Below are positions 1 through 7,569 of a stretch of 11,000 bases of DNA, piece after piece. The stretch comes from Symbiodinium natans. Its lineage: Eukaryota; Sar; Dinophyceae; Suessiales; Symbiodiniaceae. The position numbers and the translations under genes were made by a program. Each line of letters starts with the position of its first letter. The first letter of the stretch is position 1. The DNA is taken from assembly GCA_905221605.1 (NCBI GenBank), contig CAJNDS010002118.1:374001-385000 (forward strand), written 5' to 3'. The notes beneath the pieces are model-generated. The model did not search any database and was not told where the DNA came from. It saw only the letters and a program-made list of their open reading frames with translations.

Positions 1-242
1 GGTTTTGTCTTCCTCGGCGAACTCCTTCGGGTAATGGATCTTAGCGTCGACGGTCCCCTTGACGTAGGCCATCATTTTCTTTCCAACCACCACAGCCCGC
101 TTGGGCTCTTTTGCTACTATTGATGACATCACCGACATGCCATAGGCCAAATCTGGCCTCGCTCTCTGTGAGGCCCACAAGATCTCCCCACATCGCTGTT
201 GGGCCTCCTTCAAGGCCTTGGGCTCCGGATCCTCAGGTTCCC
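1..242 (-). pseudogene. RT C-terminal/RNase H connection, cut by window edge
   Basis: In a different frame from the RT segment, the last 80 codons read without a stop to the window edge. They include KEAQQRCGEILWASQRARPD, LAYGMSVMSS and MMAYVKGTVDAKIHY. This is the well-known copia stretch 'G.LLWL...TRPD..Y.....S.......H.......YLKGT....L.Y' that joins RT to RNase H. The RNase H catalytic residues must lie to the left of position 1. The break from the RT frame at about 243 fits loss of one base in a GG pair. The coding sequence continues, so this is not the end of the gene. Confidence 0.85.
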
Positions 243-2711
243 TTCCTCGATGTAGGCGTTGTCCTTGGCAATCGGCACCTTGCTGTAGGAGTTTGGTTGT
301 CGTAGTCGTAGAAGCTCTTGGAGGTACCCCTGTTGGCTCACACAGAACTCGCCTTTCTCATTTATGCTCAGCTCCAGACCAAGAAAGCGGACCGGTTGAC
401 AACCTGGGAGAACATCCTCACGACCACTGGTTTCCCAGTGCTCGTTCAGCCAACCAAAGAAACCATCCAAGGTTGCCGGTGTTCCCACAGCAAGGATATC
501 GTCGACATAGAAGACCACATAGCCAGTTATATCCTTCTTTCCACTGTTGACATCCTCTTTCCAGACCTTGAAGAGATTCAAGTCCGTTTTGGCCATCTCG
601 AGGTGGTACACGTCGCCATCGTCATCCGTCCAGGTGGCATTCTTCGTGACAGAATTGCGAAACACTGTCCACCACCTTGGTGACTTTTTAAATCCGTACA
701 CTGCAGCGTCCACAACCCACAGCTCATCATCATCGGCTAGGCCTGCTCGAACTGCGGCTCTTGGAGGCCCCATCGCATAACGACCTTTGCCATCTCCTTC
801 AACCAAAGGTGCTGTCAAGAAGGCATTCTTGATGTCGTCCGTTGCAGCGCTCCACTTCTTGTAATTCGCCTCGGCAAGAACTCCTCGTACAGCATCAATT
901 GAAGCACCTGCTGCATAGAGATCACCGAAGCCTTCCGGTCTTTCTTGCTCAAAGTTTCCACAAGCCACTGCTCTGACTCGTCTTCGAAACCATTCCTTCG
1001 TTTCTTTGCTTGGGGGCTTCGCAGTGTAGACCAACTTCGAGGGCACGATGACGGATTCAGGGTTTTCCCGGAACTCCTTCGCCTCCTTTCCCCTCAATCT
1101 TCGAATGGCCTTCACTTCTTCCATTGCCTTGATCTCCTTCTTCAAAGCGGGTTTCCATGACTCCAAGTGCTGCGAAGCTCCCCGTGGATCACAAGTGTGA
1201 ACCACCTGCAGTGGGGCTTTCAGGGCACTCAAGAGCTTCTCTAGGTTCTCGGTGTAAAGCTCCTGGACATTGGCCTTTTTTGCTTGGATGTGGCTATCCT
1301 CCTCCAAGTCGACCTCCATGAAGAACTTGTCGTCATTCTCAACGGCAGGCTCTTCGTCAATCTTCTTGAAGGTAGCCAAACGAGGTTCCGGTTGATCAGG
1401 TTCGTTTCGCCGGTTTGGTAGTCGTGGATCACCAGGATCTGCAGGTCCATTTCGTTTTCTTGGGATCTGGACCAAGGGCCTAGGGGAATCCATCGGAACG
1501 ATTCTCCTGACTTCCCAGAACAAGATGAACTGCTCCTTGTGGAGGATATGGTTGTTGATCCTCGCCACAGTGATTCTTTCGCCTTCGAGGTCTCCGTTTT
1601 CGTAGCTTCCGACCAAATCCACTGAGTGAATTGCCAGAACTCTCGCCAAGTGTAAAAGACTACCATCAGTGGCGACCATGAGAACATCTGGTTCTTCCAC
1701 CCAGTCTCGTTCAAGGTCCTGAAAAATCGTACTGGGAATCCAAGTGTCCGGTTCATTGTCCATCGGCGCTATCGCTCGCCAATGCTCCACGAGGCCCTCG
1801 GTCATGTTGTTCGCATCGCGAGTCATAGCTCCCTTCCACTCGTACCATTCTTCAGGTTCCATTCGAAGGTGCGTTACACCCACCCTCAACATCAGGTTTG
1901 GCTGTTCTCCTTGAGGCGGGGCTTGATCTGGATCTGGGCCCGTGAGCTTCTTCAGCGCCACTTCCTTTTGAGGCTCTGCCAAATTGCCCGGAATATTGAA
2001 TCCCAGATCGGTCAACATGTCCTGGTCGGCACTGCTTACTCGGTCGAAGTTCCTTACCATACAGGCAGCCACCACCAATCTAAACCCCTTCCACGGCATG
2101 GTTGAGTGGAGTTTTCTTGGATGGAACTCGATTGGTCCCTTTTCGCCATTCACGATCGGGAATTCCACCACATAGCCATTCTTGCCTTTCTTAGTGATGA
2201 CCTCTTTGCCCTCTTCTAATCCTTCCACCCATAGTCCACCTCCATCGAAGCTACTCACAGGGATCAAGTAAGAGGACGACGAGGCAAAATTGTGGCTGTC
2301 TCGATGTGGACCGGCAAGAATGTTCCCGAAGAGCGAGAAGGTGGTCCATGTTGGCAATTCCCCGGCACAGTTTCCAAGCTTGGAGGCAATGAACTGATTG
2401 ACCACACGGGTAGTATATGGGAACTTCTTCGTGCCCTTCTTCAGCCCCAAAACACCTCCATGCACAAATGCGCCGGCCGACCAATCCATTGGAGCCACCT
2501 TTTCATCCTCGCCATCTTCCTTTTCGGGGTTGACGTTTCTTGTTGTCCTGGTCTTTGGAAGCATCTCAAACAACCTGGCAATAACCTCTTCATCCACATC
2601 GATCTCCTCGTAGATGAGCTCCTTGGCAAAGGCTTCAGGGTCATTGAGGTTCTCAGACCAATCATCCCTCTGCTTGGTGTCCAATGCCTTGATGGTCGTT
2701 TTCTCCCTCAA
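243..2711 (-). pseudogene. Pol: dioxygenase-like domain, linker, and reverse transcriptase
   Basis: This is the longest open segment, 833 codons to a TGA at 212-210. Its first codon counted as a start is a TTG, and the frame is open a little further upstream, so no true start is implied. Domains by residue: 1-75, helical and acidic linker; 75-220, a segment with HRD (136-138), H202 and R211, read as a 2-oxoglutarate/Fe(II) dioxygenase-like fold; 220-470, a mixed region I cannot assign; 470-540, helical lead-in; 540-824, reverse transcriptase with ATDDIKNAFLTAPL (first catalytic Asp), VYGFKKSPRWW, FYVDDILAVG (catalytic Asp pair at 2496-like residue 736-737, bases about 506-501) and FLGLELS. 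RT copies the element RNA into DNA. At about 243 the frame breaks: a single missing base after EEG puts the continuing RT-connection sequence into the next frame. Confidence 0.93.
2046..2489 (-). other. 2-oxoglutarate/Fe(II) dioxygenase-like domain inside Pol
   Basis: Within the Pol segment, residues 75-222 read W-S-A-G-A-F, FPYTTRVVNQFI, PTWTTFSLFGNILAGPHRDSHN, YLIPVSSFDGGGLWVEG, then IEFHPRKLHSTMPWKGFR and LVVAACMVR. The double-stranded beta-helix dioxygenases (AlkB, prolyl hydroxylase, TET/JBP) bind iron through His-x-Asp and a distal His, and 2-oxoglutarate through an Arg or Lys about ten residues after that His. Here HRD lies at 2306-2298, the distal His at 2108-2106 (64 residues later) and Arg at 2081-2079 (nine residues after the His, with the typical 'H...PW.G.R' setting). 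All four residues are intact in one frame. Ty1/copia Pol normally has no such domain. Substrate is unknown; nucleic-acid bases are a plausible guess. It could also be an inactive structural remnant. Confidence 0.6.
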
Positions 2712-2713
2712 TC

Positions 2714-3118
2714 TTATCTCGCAGGTTGATGATCTGCCTCCTCCACCAGCAAAGGTTCTCGGGCTTCAGGTATTCCCGGATCCACAAGGTCTTTTGCAGG
2801 ACGAACGTTCTTGGTATGGAGGAAGGCGCCGTCGACATACACCAAGTGGCCTTCATCCACCTGATCGCTCAAGCCCATATAAATGCCTTCTCTCCATCGT
2901 GGTTCGAACTCCATCCTCAACGGCAATCTCTTGTCGGCATACTTCTTCTTCTTCTTGACATAGACCCGGGTTCCAAAAGTCGCAGCCAACTTGGTGACCT
3001 GACTGAGGACTTTTGCACGGTCCATGGCCGTTGCTGCCATCACCGCCAAAGGCCAAAACTCCTCTCCAAGCCTTGCTGCGCCCAACATAGTCCTCGCCTG
3101 TTGCTTCACAGTCTTCAC
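2714..3118 (-). pseudogene. Integrase C-terminal domain
   Basis: The similarity resumes in a new frame right after the 11-bp duplication, starting with VKTVKQQARTML. A helix (EEFWPLAVMAATAMDRAKV) resembles the W..A...A..N stretch that follows the catalytic Glu in copia integrases. A small beta-rich domain follows (GTRVYVKKKKKY, RWREGIYMGLSDQ, GHLVYVDGAFLHTKNVR), which matches the pattern 'G.YLG.S....GH.V...G....T..V' of copia integrase C-terminal regions. It holds a run of five Lys (about 2953-2939). The segment ends at TAA (2716-2714), and the next frame begins at once with the same reading sense, so this is one more frame change and not a natural gene end. Confidence 0.8.
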
Positions 3119-3129
3119 TGAGTCTTCAC
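3110..3129 (-). repeat. 11-bp tandem duplication that breaks the integrase frame
   Basis: On the plus strand AGTCTTCAC occurs at 3110-3118 and again at 3121-3129, with TG between, so the period is 11 bp. Removing one period restores a continuous frame through the GAENAVK and VKQQARTML parts of integrase on the minus strand. The duplication is therefore a disabling mutation of this copy. Confidence 0.85.
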
Positions 3130-4407
3130 CGCATTCTCAGCACCTCCATTTCCTTGTGGTACTCCCGGAACACTAGTGGTAACACGAATGGGCTCCTTGT
3201 GGAACCACTGGACCATTTCCTTCGAGGTGAACTGCGACGCCCTGTCTGAGCGGAATCGCAAGACCGGAATGTTGAGGTCCTTCAGGTACAAGACGATTTT
3301 CTGGACTGCACTCATCACAGTGGGACCCTTGACATCCGGAAGCGGAACTGCAAACTTCAGGAACGCCTTCTCCGGCGGTTTAAAGTCTTCAGGTAGTGGC
3401 TTCACTTCCTCCTCAGACTTCCCCTCCTCAGACGCCTTCTTCGCAACCTTCGCTACCACCTCTGTGTCCACCAGGAGCTCCTTGCCCTCTTCATCCAACC
3501 TGTCCATCACCTCGTCATCATCGTCGTAGCGAACAATCCTTGTCTCCTGAGGTTGTAGTTCTTGAGGCAAAGGAGGACATTCTTCACCATCACTAAGAAC
3601 ATAGTCATCATCCTCCTCGTCGGCCTCGTTGGGAACCTGATCACCCTCCATCTCCTTCATGAAGTCGCCCAGGTCCTCGTACTCAACCTCTTCTCTTGAA
3701 TCTCTGACTGTGTCCCAGGCACCGGTGACATAGGCCTTGGGGATTGAGAAGCGGCCGACCAAAAGGTGCTTCATCTTGGCATTTTGTCGTTTGTCACCCC
3801 TGGCATTCGCATTGAGCCCTTCTTGTTTAAAGGGGCCAGATATGTCTGTTGTCAAAACAAACATACTCGGATGCTCAATACGCTTGTGTCTGTGTCCGGT
3901 CGCACCGTGGAGGACACATTGGAGGCAGTCTCTCCGATAGGGGTAGTGCCCCGACCGGGCATGGTCCTCCCATGCTTGTTTTGTCATGGCTCTCAACGAT
4001 CCTGTTGTTGGGGCGAACCTTGCTTCACCCACCACCTTTTGAACATGTACTTCAAGCTGCCGAGGCCATTGCCTTGAGGTATCCTTTCCACCACAAGACC
4101 CCTCCTCAGGTTGGCGCAAGCCATCAAGGTGGTTCAGGTCGTAGTTCGAGAGCAATCGTGACGATCTTCTTGGACCACCTCCTAAGGCACCCTGATCAAA
4201 CTTCTGCGACTTCATGCCCGCTGACGACTCGAACTCGCCCATGACAGCTTCCTCGGGACCACCTGGGCTCATCATTTCAGGACCAACCCAGACAAAACCC
4301 GTCCTTCTCGAAGGGCTTCCAAATCTCGTGACGACATAGAGGAGGATCATCTGGGCAAGTCTCTCCTTCGTTGTCTCATCACTAGTCACTAGACGAAGCA
4401 TATCCGC
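3119..4407 (-). pseudogene. Integrase (zinc-binding motif and DDE catalytic core) with upstream linker
   Basis: The first third (to about 3990) is the second half of the inter-protease-integrase region. The integrase starts with a zinc-binding motif H-x4-H-x6-C-x2-C (H at 3963-3961 and 3948-3946, CLQC at 3927-3916). The catalytic core has Asp in LTTDISGPF (3846-3844), Asp in RFRSDRASQF (3246-3244) and Glu in GNGGAENAVK (3138-3136). The last two are separated by exactly 35 residues, the classic D-35-E. The first two Asp are 199 residues apart, far more than the usual 50-70, because of an acidic insert (about 3690-3400) rich in Glu and Asp, including a DEEDDDY patch. The frame ends at a TGA at 3117-3115, just after an 11-bp tandem duplication. 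The enzyme would insert the cDNA into the genome. Confidence 0.9.
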
Positions 4408-4573
4408 CCGCACCCACGATGACCTCAATCCTTCCAGTCGCTGCCCCCCACAAGAGGACCCCAAACATTTCCCTAGGTATTCTTCCGGACACAGTGACGC
4501 AGGTGAGGCCATTGTCCTCCAGCGATGCGAACGATGGAGCTCCTTCTTGATGAGGGCAAAGTTGAACGAGCCA
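4116..4573 (-). other. Degenerate cytosine-methyltransferase-like region (tentative), spread over two frames
   Basis: The region lies between protease and integrase, where Ty1 itself has no enzyme domain. The first half (4573-4408) ends in GRIEVIVG; the second half continues in another frame from about 4407 with a Leu-rich helix (ERLAQMILLYVV), GFVWVGPEMM, and FDQGALGG. In C5-cytosine methyltransferases the landmark motifs are a Gly-rich motif I, a Pro-Cys motif IV and a Glu-Asn-Val motif VI. From memory, related dinoflagellate elements show VHLF.G, GGPPC and W/F-ENP at matching places. Here the Pro-Cys is missing and WVGP stands where ENP would be, so any enzyme would be inactive. The comparison rests on pattern and order only and could be wrong. 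Confidence 0.35.
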
Positions 4574-5191
4574 CCTGGTAGAACTCAAGAGAAGCTTTCT
4601 TCTTCTTCGGTTCCACGATGTAACCTTGAGTGTCTCCCAGCCCTTTTCAATGTTCACATCCACTGGCAAAGCGTCCCTGGTCACTGGGCTAAGGCCTTTC
4701 AGGAACGATCCTTCAACCCCCTTCCACAGGTCGATCTTCTTCCCGGTCTTGACAAAGCGCTCAAAGGACGTAGACCAATTCTCGTTTTCCTTCGCCATCA
4801 AATGGTCCAACTTCACCTCCAGCTCCCTAGCGCCCGTTTCCAGCTCACGAATCCTCTCCGCCTCAATCTGATCGAAAAGGTTTTGTGCCTGAGCCAAGTT
4901 GAGTTCCGGGCATCCCGACCTCAAGGTTGTCTTTAACACCCCAAGAGTTGGGTGTCTGATCCTCAGCCCCTTTTTTCCCCAATGAACTTCACACCCAATC
5001 TTCACTAAGTCGCCCATCGGAAGGAGGGACTGTATATCCAACGACGAGGCCAAGATCGATCCTGCACTGTTCTGGTAGAGCTGGGCACTCTCGTTGTTCG
5101 CCAAGACCACGTTGACCTTTGAAGCTGAACTCCACTCCTCTTCACCCTTAGGCTGTCTCATTATGTTCGTGGCACCAGAGTCGATGAGCAC
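4408..5191 (-). pseudogene. Aspartic protease followed by a degenerate methyltransferase-like N-terminal half
   Basis: The segment begins with a retropepsin-type active site, LIDSGATN (DSG at 5182-5174). Like other copia proteases it would cut the polyprotein as a dimer. About 100 residues of protease fold follow (VVLANNESAQLY..., LLPMGDLVKIGCEVHWGKKGLRIRHP). A helical linker then holds an Arg/Glu/Leu-rich region (about 4890-4780). From about 4620 a basic WNRRRRK patch leads into a short alpha/beta-looking stretch with LVQLC, LEDNG and LLWGAATGRIEVIVG (about 4573-4408). I tentatively compare this stretch with the Rossmann-like domain that other dinoflagellate copia polyproteins carry here, where from memory the equivalent ends in GGPPC. 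In this copy the frame reads VGAGGYASSSD and stops at 4384-4382. The protease call is firm; the second half is tentative. Confidence 0.8.
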
Positions 5192-5329
5192 GTTGGGGGC
5201 TTCAGGGCTTCCTGGAACACTCGCTTGTCCATAAAGGATTTCAGCTTCCCGAAGTCGAAATCATCGGTCACCCTCAAAGCCCTCAACCTCAGCTCATCAA
5301 GCTGTCGTTGTAGACCTTCCAGTGTTGTT
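5186..5329 (-). pseudogene. Gag-protease linker segment
   Basis: A short stretch is open in a third frame. It holds a predicted helix rich in Leu, Arg, Gln and Glu (LEGLQRQLDELRLRALRV) and a segment that leads to the protease. At its right-to-left end a run of five C (on the minus strand) precedes the protease motif. Reading one extra base there would bring EALK in frame with the VLIDSGATN of the protease, so a 1-nt deletion in the homopolymer is the simplest explanation of the break. The frame itself ends at a TAA at 5163-5161. Confidence 0.6.
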
Positions 5330-5600
5330 CGACCCTCTGGCGAATTCCCTTGTCCCACCAACGATCTGCCTCCGACACCGCAGCATGCATTTCTCTAGAT
5401 CCTGATCCCGACACAGTAGAGGTCAATGTCGAGGAAGGTGAAGTTGGCTGAGGCTCGGGTTCCTGAGGCGTCGAGGTGGATTGGATCCCATCTTGAGGAA
5501 GAACTTCAGCTTTAGCTGTAGTCGTAGGCCTCGAAGGAGAACCTTTCGGCCTTGCACTAGGGTCAGACTTTGCCTTCGGGGATGGGCTTTGCTTCGTAGG

Positions 5601-5642
5601 ACATGCTGCAGCGAAGTGACCTTCACCTCCACATTCAAGGCA
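5601..5642 (-). other. CCHC zinc knuckle coding segment in Gag
   Basis: The segment reads CLECGGEGHFAAAC, a perfect C-x2-C-x4-H-x4-C knuckle. This is the hallmark nucleocapsid motif of retroelement Gag proteins. Confidence 0.95.
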
Positions 5643-5672
5643 TTTGTCCCTCTTCGTAGTTCCTTCGAAAGT

Positions 5673-5735
5673 GTGTTTGAAGCGACAATTTCGTCCAAAG
5701 CGACACCCTTCTGGAACCTTTGCAAACCACTGGCA
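5673..5735 (-). other. CCCH-type zinc finger coding segment in Gag
   Basis: Cys, Cys, Cys and His codons are spaced C-x9-C-x5-C-x3-H, and the inner residues (CRFGRNCRFKH) match the usual RNA-binding CCCH pattern closely. Known CCCH fingers of this type bind single-stranded RNA. The finger sits ten residues before the Gag zinc knuckle, in the same frame. Confidence 0.85.
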
Positions 5736-6284
5736 CAATCGCTGGTCGCCCTCCTTTTGCTCAGACCCGTCTTGCTTGCCCTTGCCCTTATCTTTACCCT
5801 TTCCCTTTGACTCTTCAGGTCGGAAAGGCTTCAGCTTGGTATCGCTCTGCTGTGGGTCTGCCTTCGCCGGGGTCGGTGTCTGCTTAGCGCCTGCCATAGA
5901 GAGCAACTCCATCTCAGCTCGAAGATGTTGATGGTAGTGCATTGTGGTTTCCAGGTTCGGATTTGTGTCAACCTGGAGCTTGTTGCGCATGAGGTTCGTT
6001 CTGAACTCCGACTCCGGAAACTTGGACAACACCTCACCCACGATCAAACCCAAGCCTCGGGTGAGCACGACTGGATCAGGGCACACCAATGACAGCTCTT
6101 TGGCTCTTGCAACCCACTTTTCCCACTGCCTCAACGACTTCGCAGCGGAATCAGGATCACTGCACTTTGCCGGCTCCGACAATGAACGAAGGATGTGGGT
6201 CTTCTCCTTCTCACCACCCGGGGCATACAAGGTGAAGACACGATAGATGATCCCCAAAGTGCTCTTTGCACACTGCCTTGAAAC

Positions 6285-6754
6285 CATCTCGTTGAATCTC
6301 ATCAGGAAGAGCACTCAGAATCATTCCAGCTGCCCTCATATTTACCCGGGAATACTTCCCGAGCTCCAAGTCCCCAGGAGAAGGATCCTTGAGGAGAAGG
6401 CGGTCGTACGGAGTGCTATTGACCCACTGTTGATACATGTCCTGGGCCCTCGTCTTCACCGCCTTCCACCACACCGCACTGGTGTCGCTGATGTCTGACA
6501 TAGGACTGTCAATCAGTTCCACCCAGTCCTGAACCGCCACAGCGCTTTCCGGCGTTCCTGGAGGTCCCAAAACCGCCAGGATCGTTACTCCCGGCTTGAC
6601 TTGCTCTGGGGTCTCATCCTTCCGATTGAGCATCGCCATCTGTGCCTGCTGGAGCTGTGCCATCCCTGCCACCAGAGTGTTGAGCAGGTCTCCACCTCCA
6701 AATCCTTGTTCCTTGCCTCCAGCACCTGCACCACCCCCCCGTTCTTCGGGTGAT
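6285..6754 (-). pseudogene. Gag N-terminal part (copia-type capsid region)
   Basis: This is the first readable part of Gag. The frame is open from the edge of the minisatellite and starts with a glycine-rich stretch (about 6754-6695), then a short amphipathic Leu/Gln/Ala/Met segment (DLLNTLVAGMAQLQQAQ, around 6690-6640). No ATG lies at a convincing start: the first in-frame GTG is at 6672 and an ATG follows at 6663. I infer that the true start was further upstream and is lost. The region from about 6530 to 6290 (WVELIDSP..., WWKAVKTRAQ..., YSRVNMRAAGMILSALPDEI) resembles Gag of other dinoflagellate copia elements as I remember them. At about 6285 the frame shifts: after ALPDEIQRD the similarity continues in another frame with the QCAKSTLGIIYRVFTLYAPGG stretch. 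Function: assembly of the retrotransposon particle and RNA packaging. Confidence 0.75.
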
Positions 6755-7102
6755 TGGGATTGAATAGATTGAATAGTTTGAATAGTTTGAATAGTTTGGG
6801 GCCCCAGGCCGGGCCCCCAAACTATTCAAACTATTCAAACTGTTCAAACCCCTCCCCTCTCCTCCCAGGGACCCCCCTAAACTATTCAAACTATTCTAAC
6901 CCCCCCCCTTCTCCTCCCAGGGACCCCCCAAAACTATTCAAACTATTCAAACTATTCAAACTATTCAAACTATTCAAACTATTCAAACTATTCAAACTAT
7001 TCAAACTATTCAAACTATTCAAACTATTCAAACTATTCAAACTATTCAAACTATTCAAACCCCGGGTTTGAATAGCTTGAATAGTTTGAATAGTTTGAAC
7101 AG

Positions 7103-7129
7103 TTTAGGGCCCCAGGCCGGACCCCCAAA
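7103..7129. repeat. GC-rich spacer, one of seven copies
   Basis: The spacer begins TTTAGGGCCCCAGGCCGG and ends in a C run and AAA. Other copies start at about 6796, 7371, 7542, 7724, 7774 and 7909. The 7371 and 7774 copies share the variant CAGTTCGG, and both are followed by a poly-C tract with the same extra CCT, so whole units and not only 9-mers were duplicated. Confidence 0.85.
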
Positions 7130-7569
7130 CTATTCAAACTATTCAACCCCCCCCCCTCTCCTCCCGGGGACCCCCCAAAACTATTCAAACTATTCAAACT
7201 ATTCAAACTATTCAAACTATTCAAACTATTCAAACTATTCACAACTATTCAACCTATTCAAACTATTCAAACTATTCAACCTATTCAAACTATTCAAACT
7301 ATTCAAACTATTCAAACTATTCAAACTATTCAAACCCCCAGGGTTTGAATAGTTTGAATAGTTTGGATAGTTTAGGGCCCCAGTTCGGACCCCCAAACTA
7401 TTCAAACTATTCAACCCCCCCCCCTCCTCTCCTCCCAGGGACCCCCCAAAACTATTCAAACTATTCAAACTATTCAAACTATTCAAACTATTCAAACTAT
7501 TCAAACCCCCAGGGTTTGAATAGTTTGAATAGTTTGGATAGTTTAGGGGCCCAGGCCGGACCCTCCAAA

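Larger units (their letters stand above)
5330..6284 (-). pseudogene. Gag C-terminal part with CCCH and CCHC zinc fingers
   Basis: This continues Gag in a different frame. The first part (VFTLYAPGGEKEKTHILRSL, then a helical region) is the second half of the capsid-like domain. A Lys/Gly-rich basic patch (KGKGKDKGKGK, about 5807-5775) follows, then two zinc-binding motifs. The first is a CCCH finger with spacing C-x9-C-x5-C-x3-H (5735 to 5673). The second is a canonical retroviral-type zinc knuckle C-x2-C-x4-H-x4-C (5642 to 5601). Both probably bind the element's RNA for packaging. A Pro/Ser/Thr-rich tail follows, as expected of a linker before the protease. Near 5330 similarity appears to leave this frame, which stops at 5291-5289; the next frame carries the LEGLQRQLDELRLRALRV helix. 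The CCCH plus CCHC pair is unusual for copia Gag, which normally has only the knuckle. Confidence 0.85.
1..6754 (-). mobile_element. Ty1/copia-type LTR retrotransposon, frameshifted, 5' end lost, 3' end outside window
   Basis: The minus strand carries, in this order, Gag with zinc fingers, aspartic protease (DSG), integrase (zinc motif, D, D-35-E), and reverse transcriptase with YVDD. The protease-integrase-RT order is diagnostic of Ty1/copia rather than Ty3/gypsy. Segments lie in successive frames that change near 6285, 5330, 5186, 4408, 3120, 2713 and 243, so no single polyprotein can be made by plain translation. No LTR, primer-binding site or polypurine tract was found. The 3' part (RNase H, 3' LTR) lies beyond position 1. 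The 5' part is cut off at about 6755 by a 9-bp minisatellite. Coding sequence is conserved enough that all main catalytic motifs are readable, so the copy is fairly young or was recently broken. Assembly indels could account for some of the breaks. Confidence 0.93.

Noticed and set aside
218-4244. Plus-strand frames of 60-145 codons over the retrotransposon
   Set aside because: They oppose the clearly conserved minus-strand coding sequence and contain no motif of their own.
6314-6754. 5' LTR or primer-binding site upstream of Gag
   Set aside because: No terminal TG...CA repeat or tRNA-complementary stretch was found; the place is taken by the minisatellite, and the partner LTR would lie outside the window.
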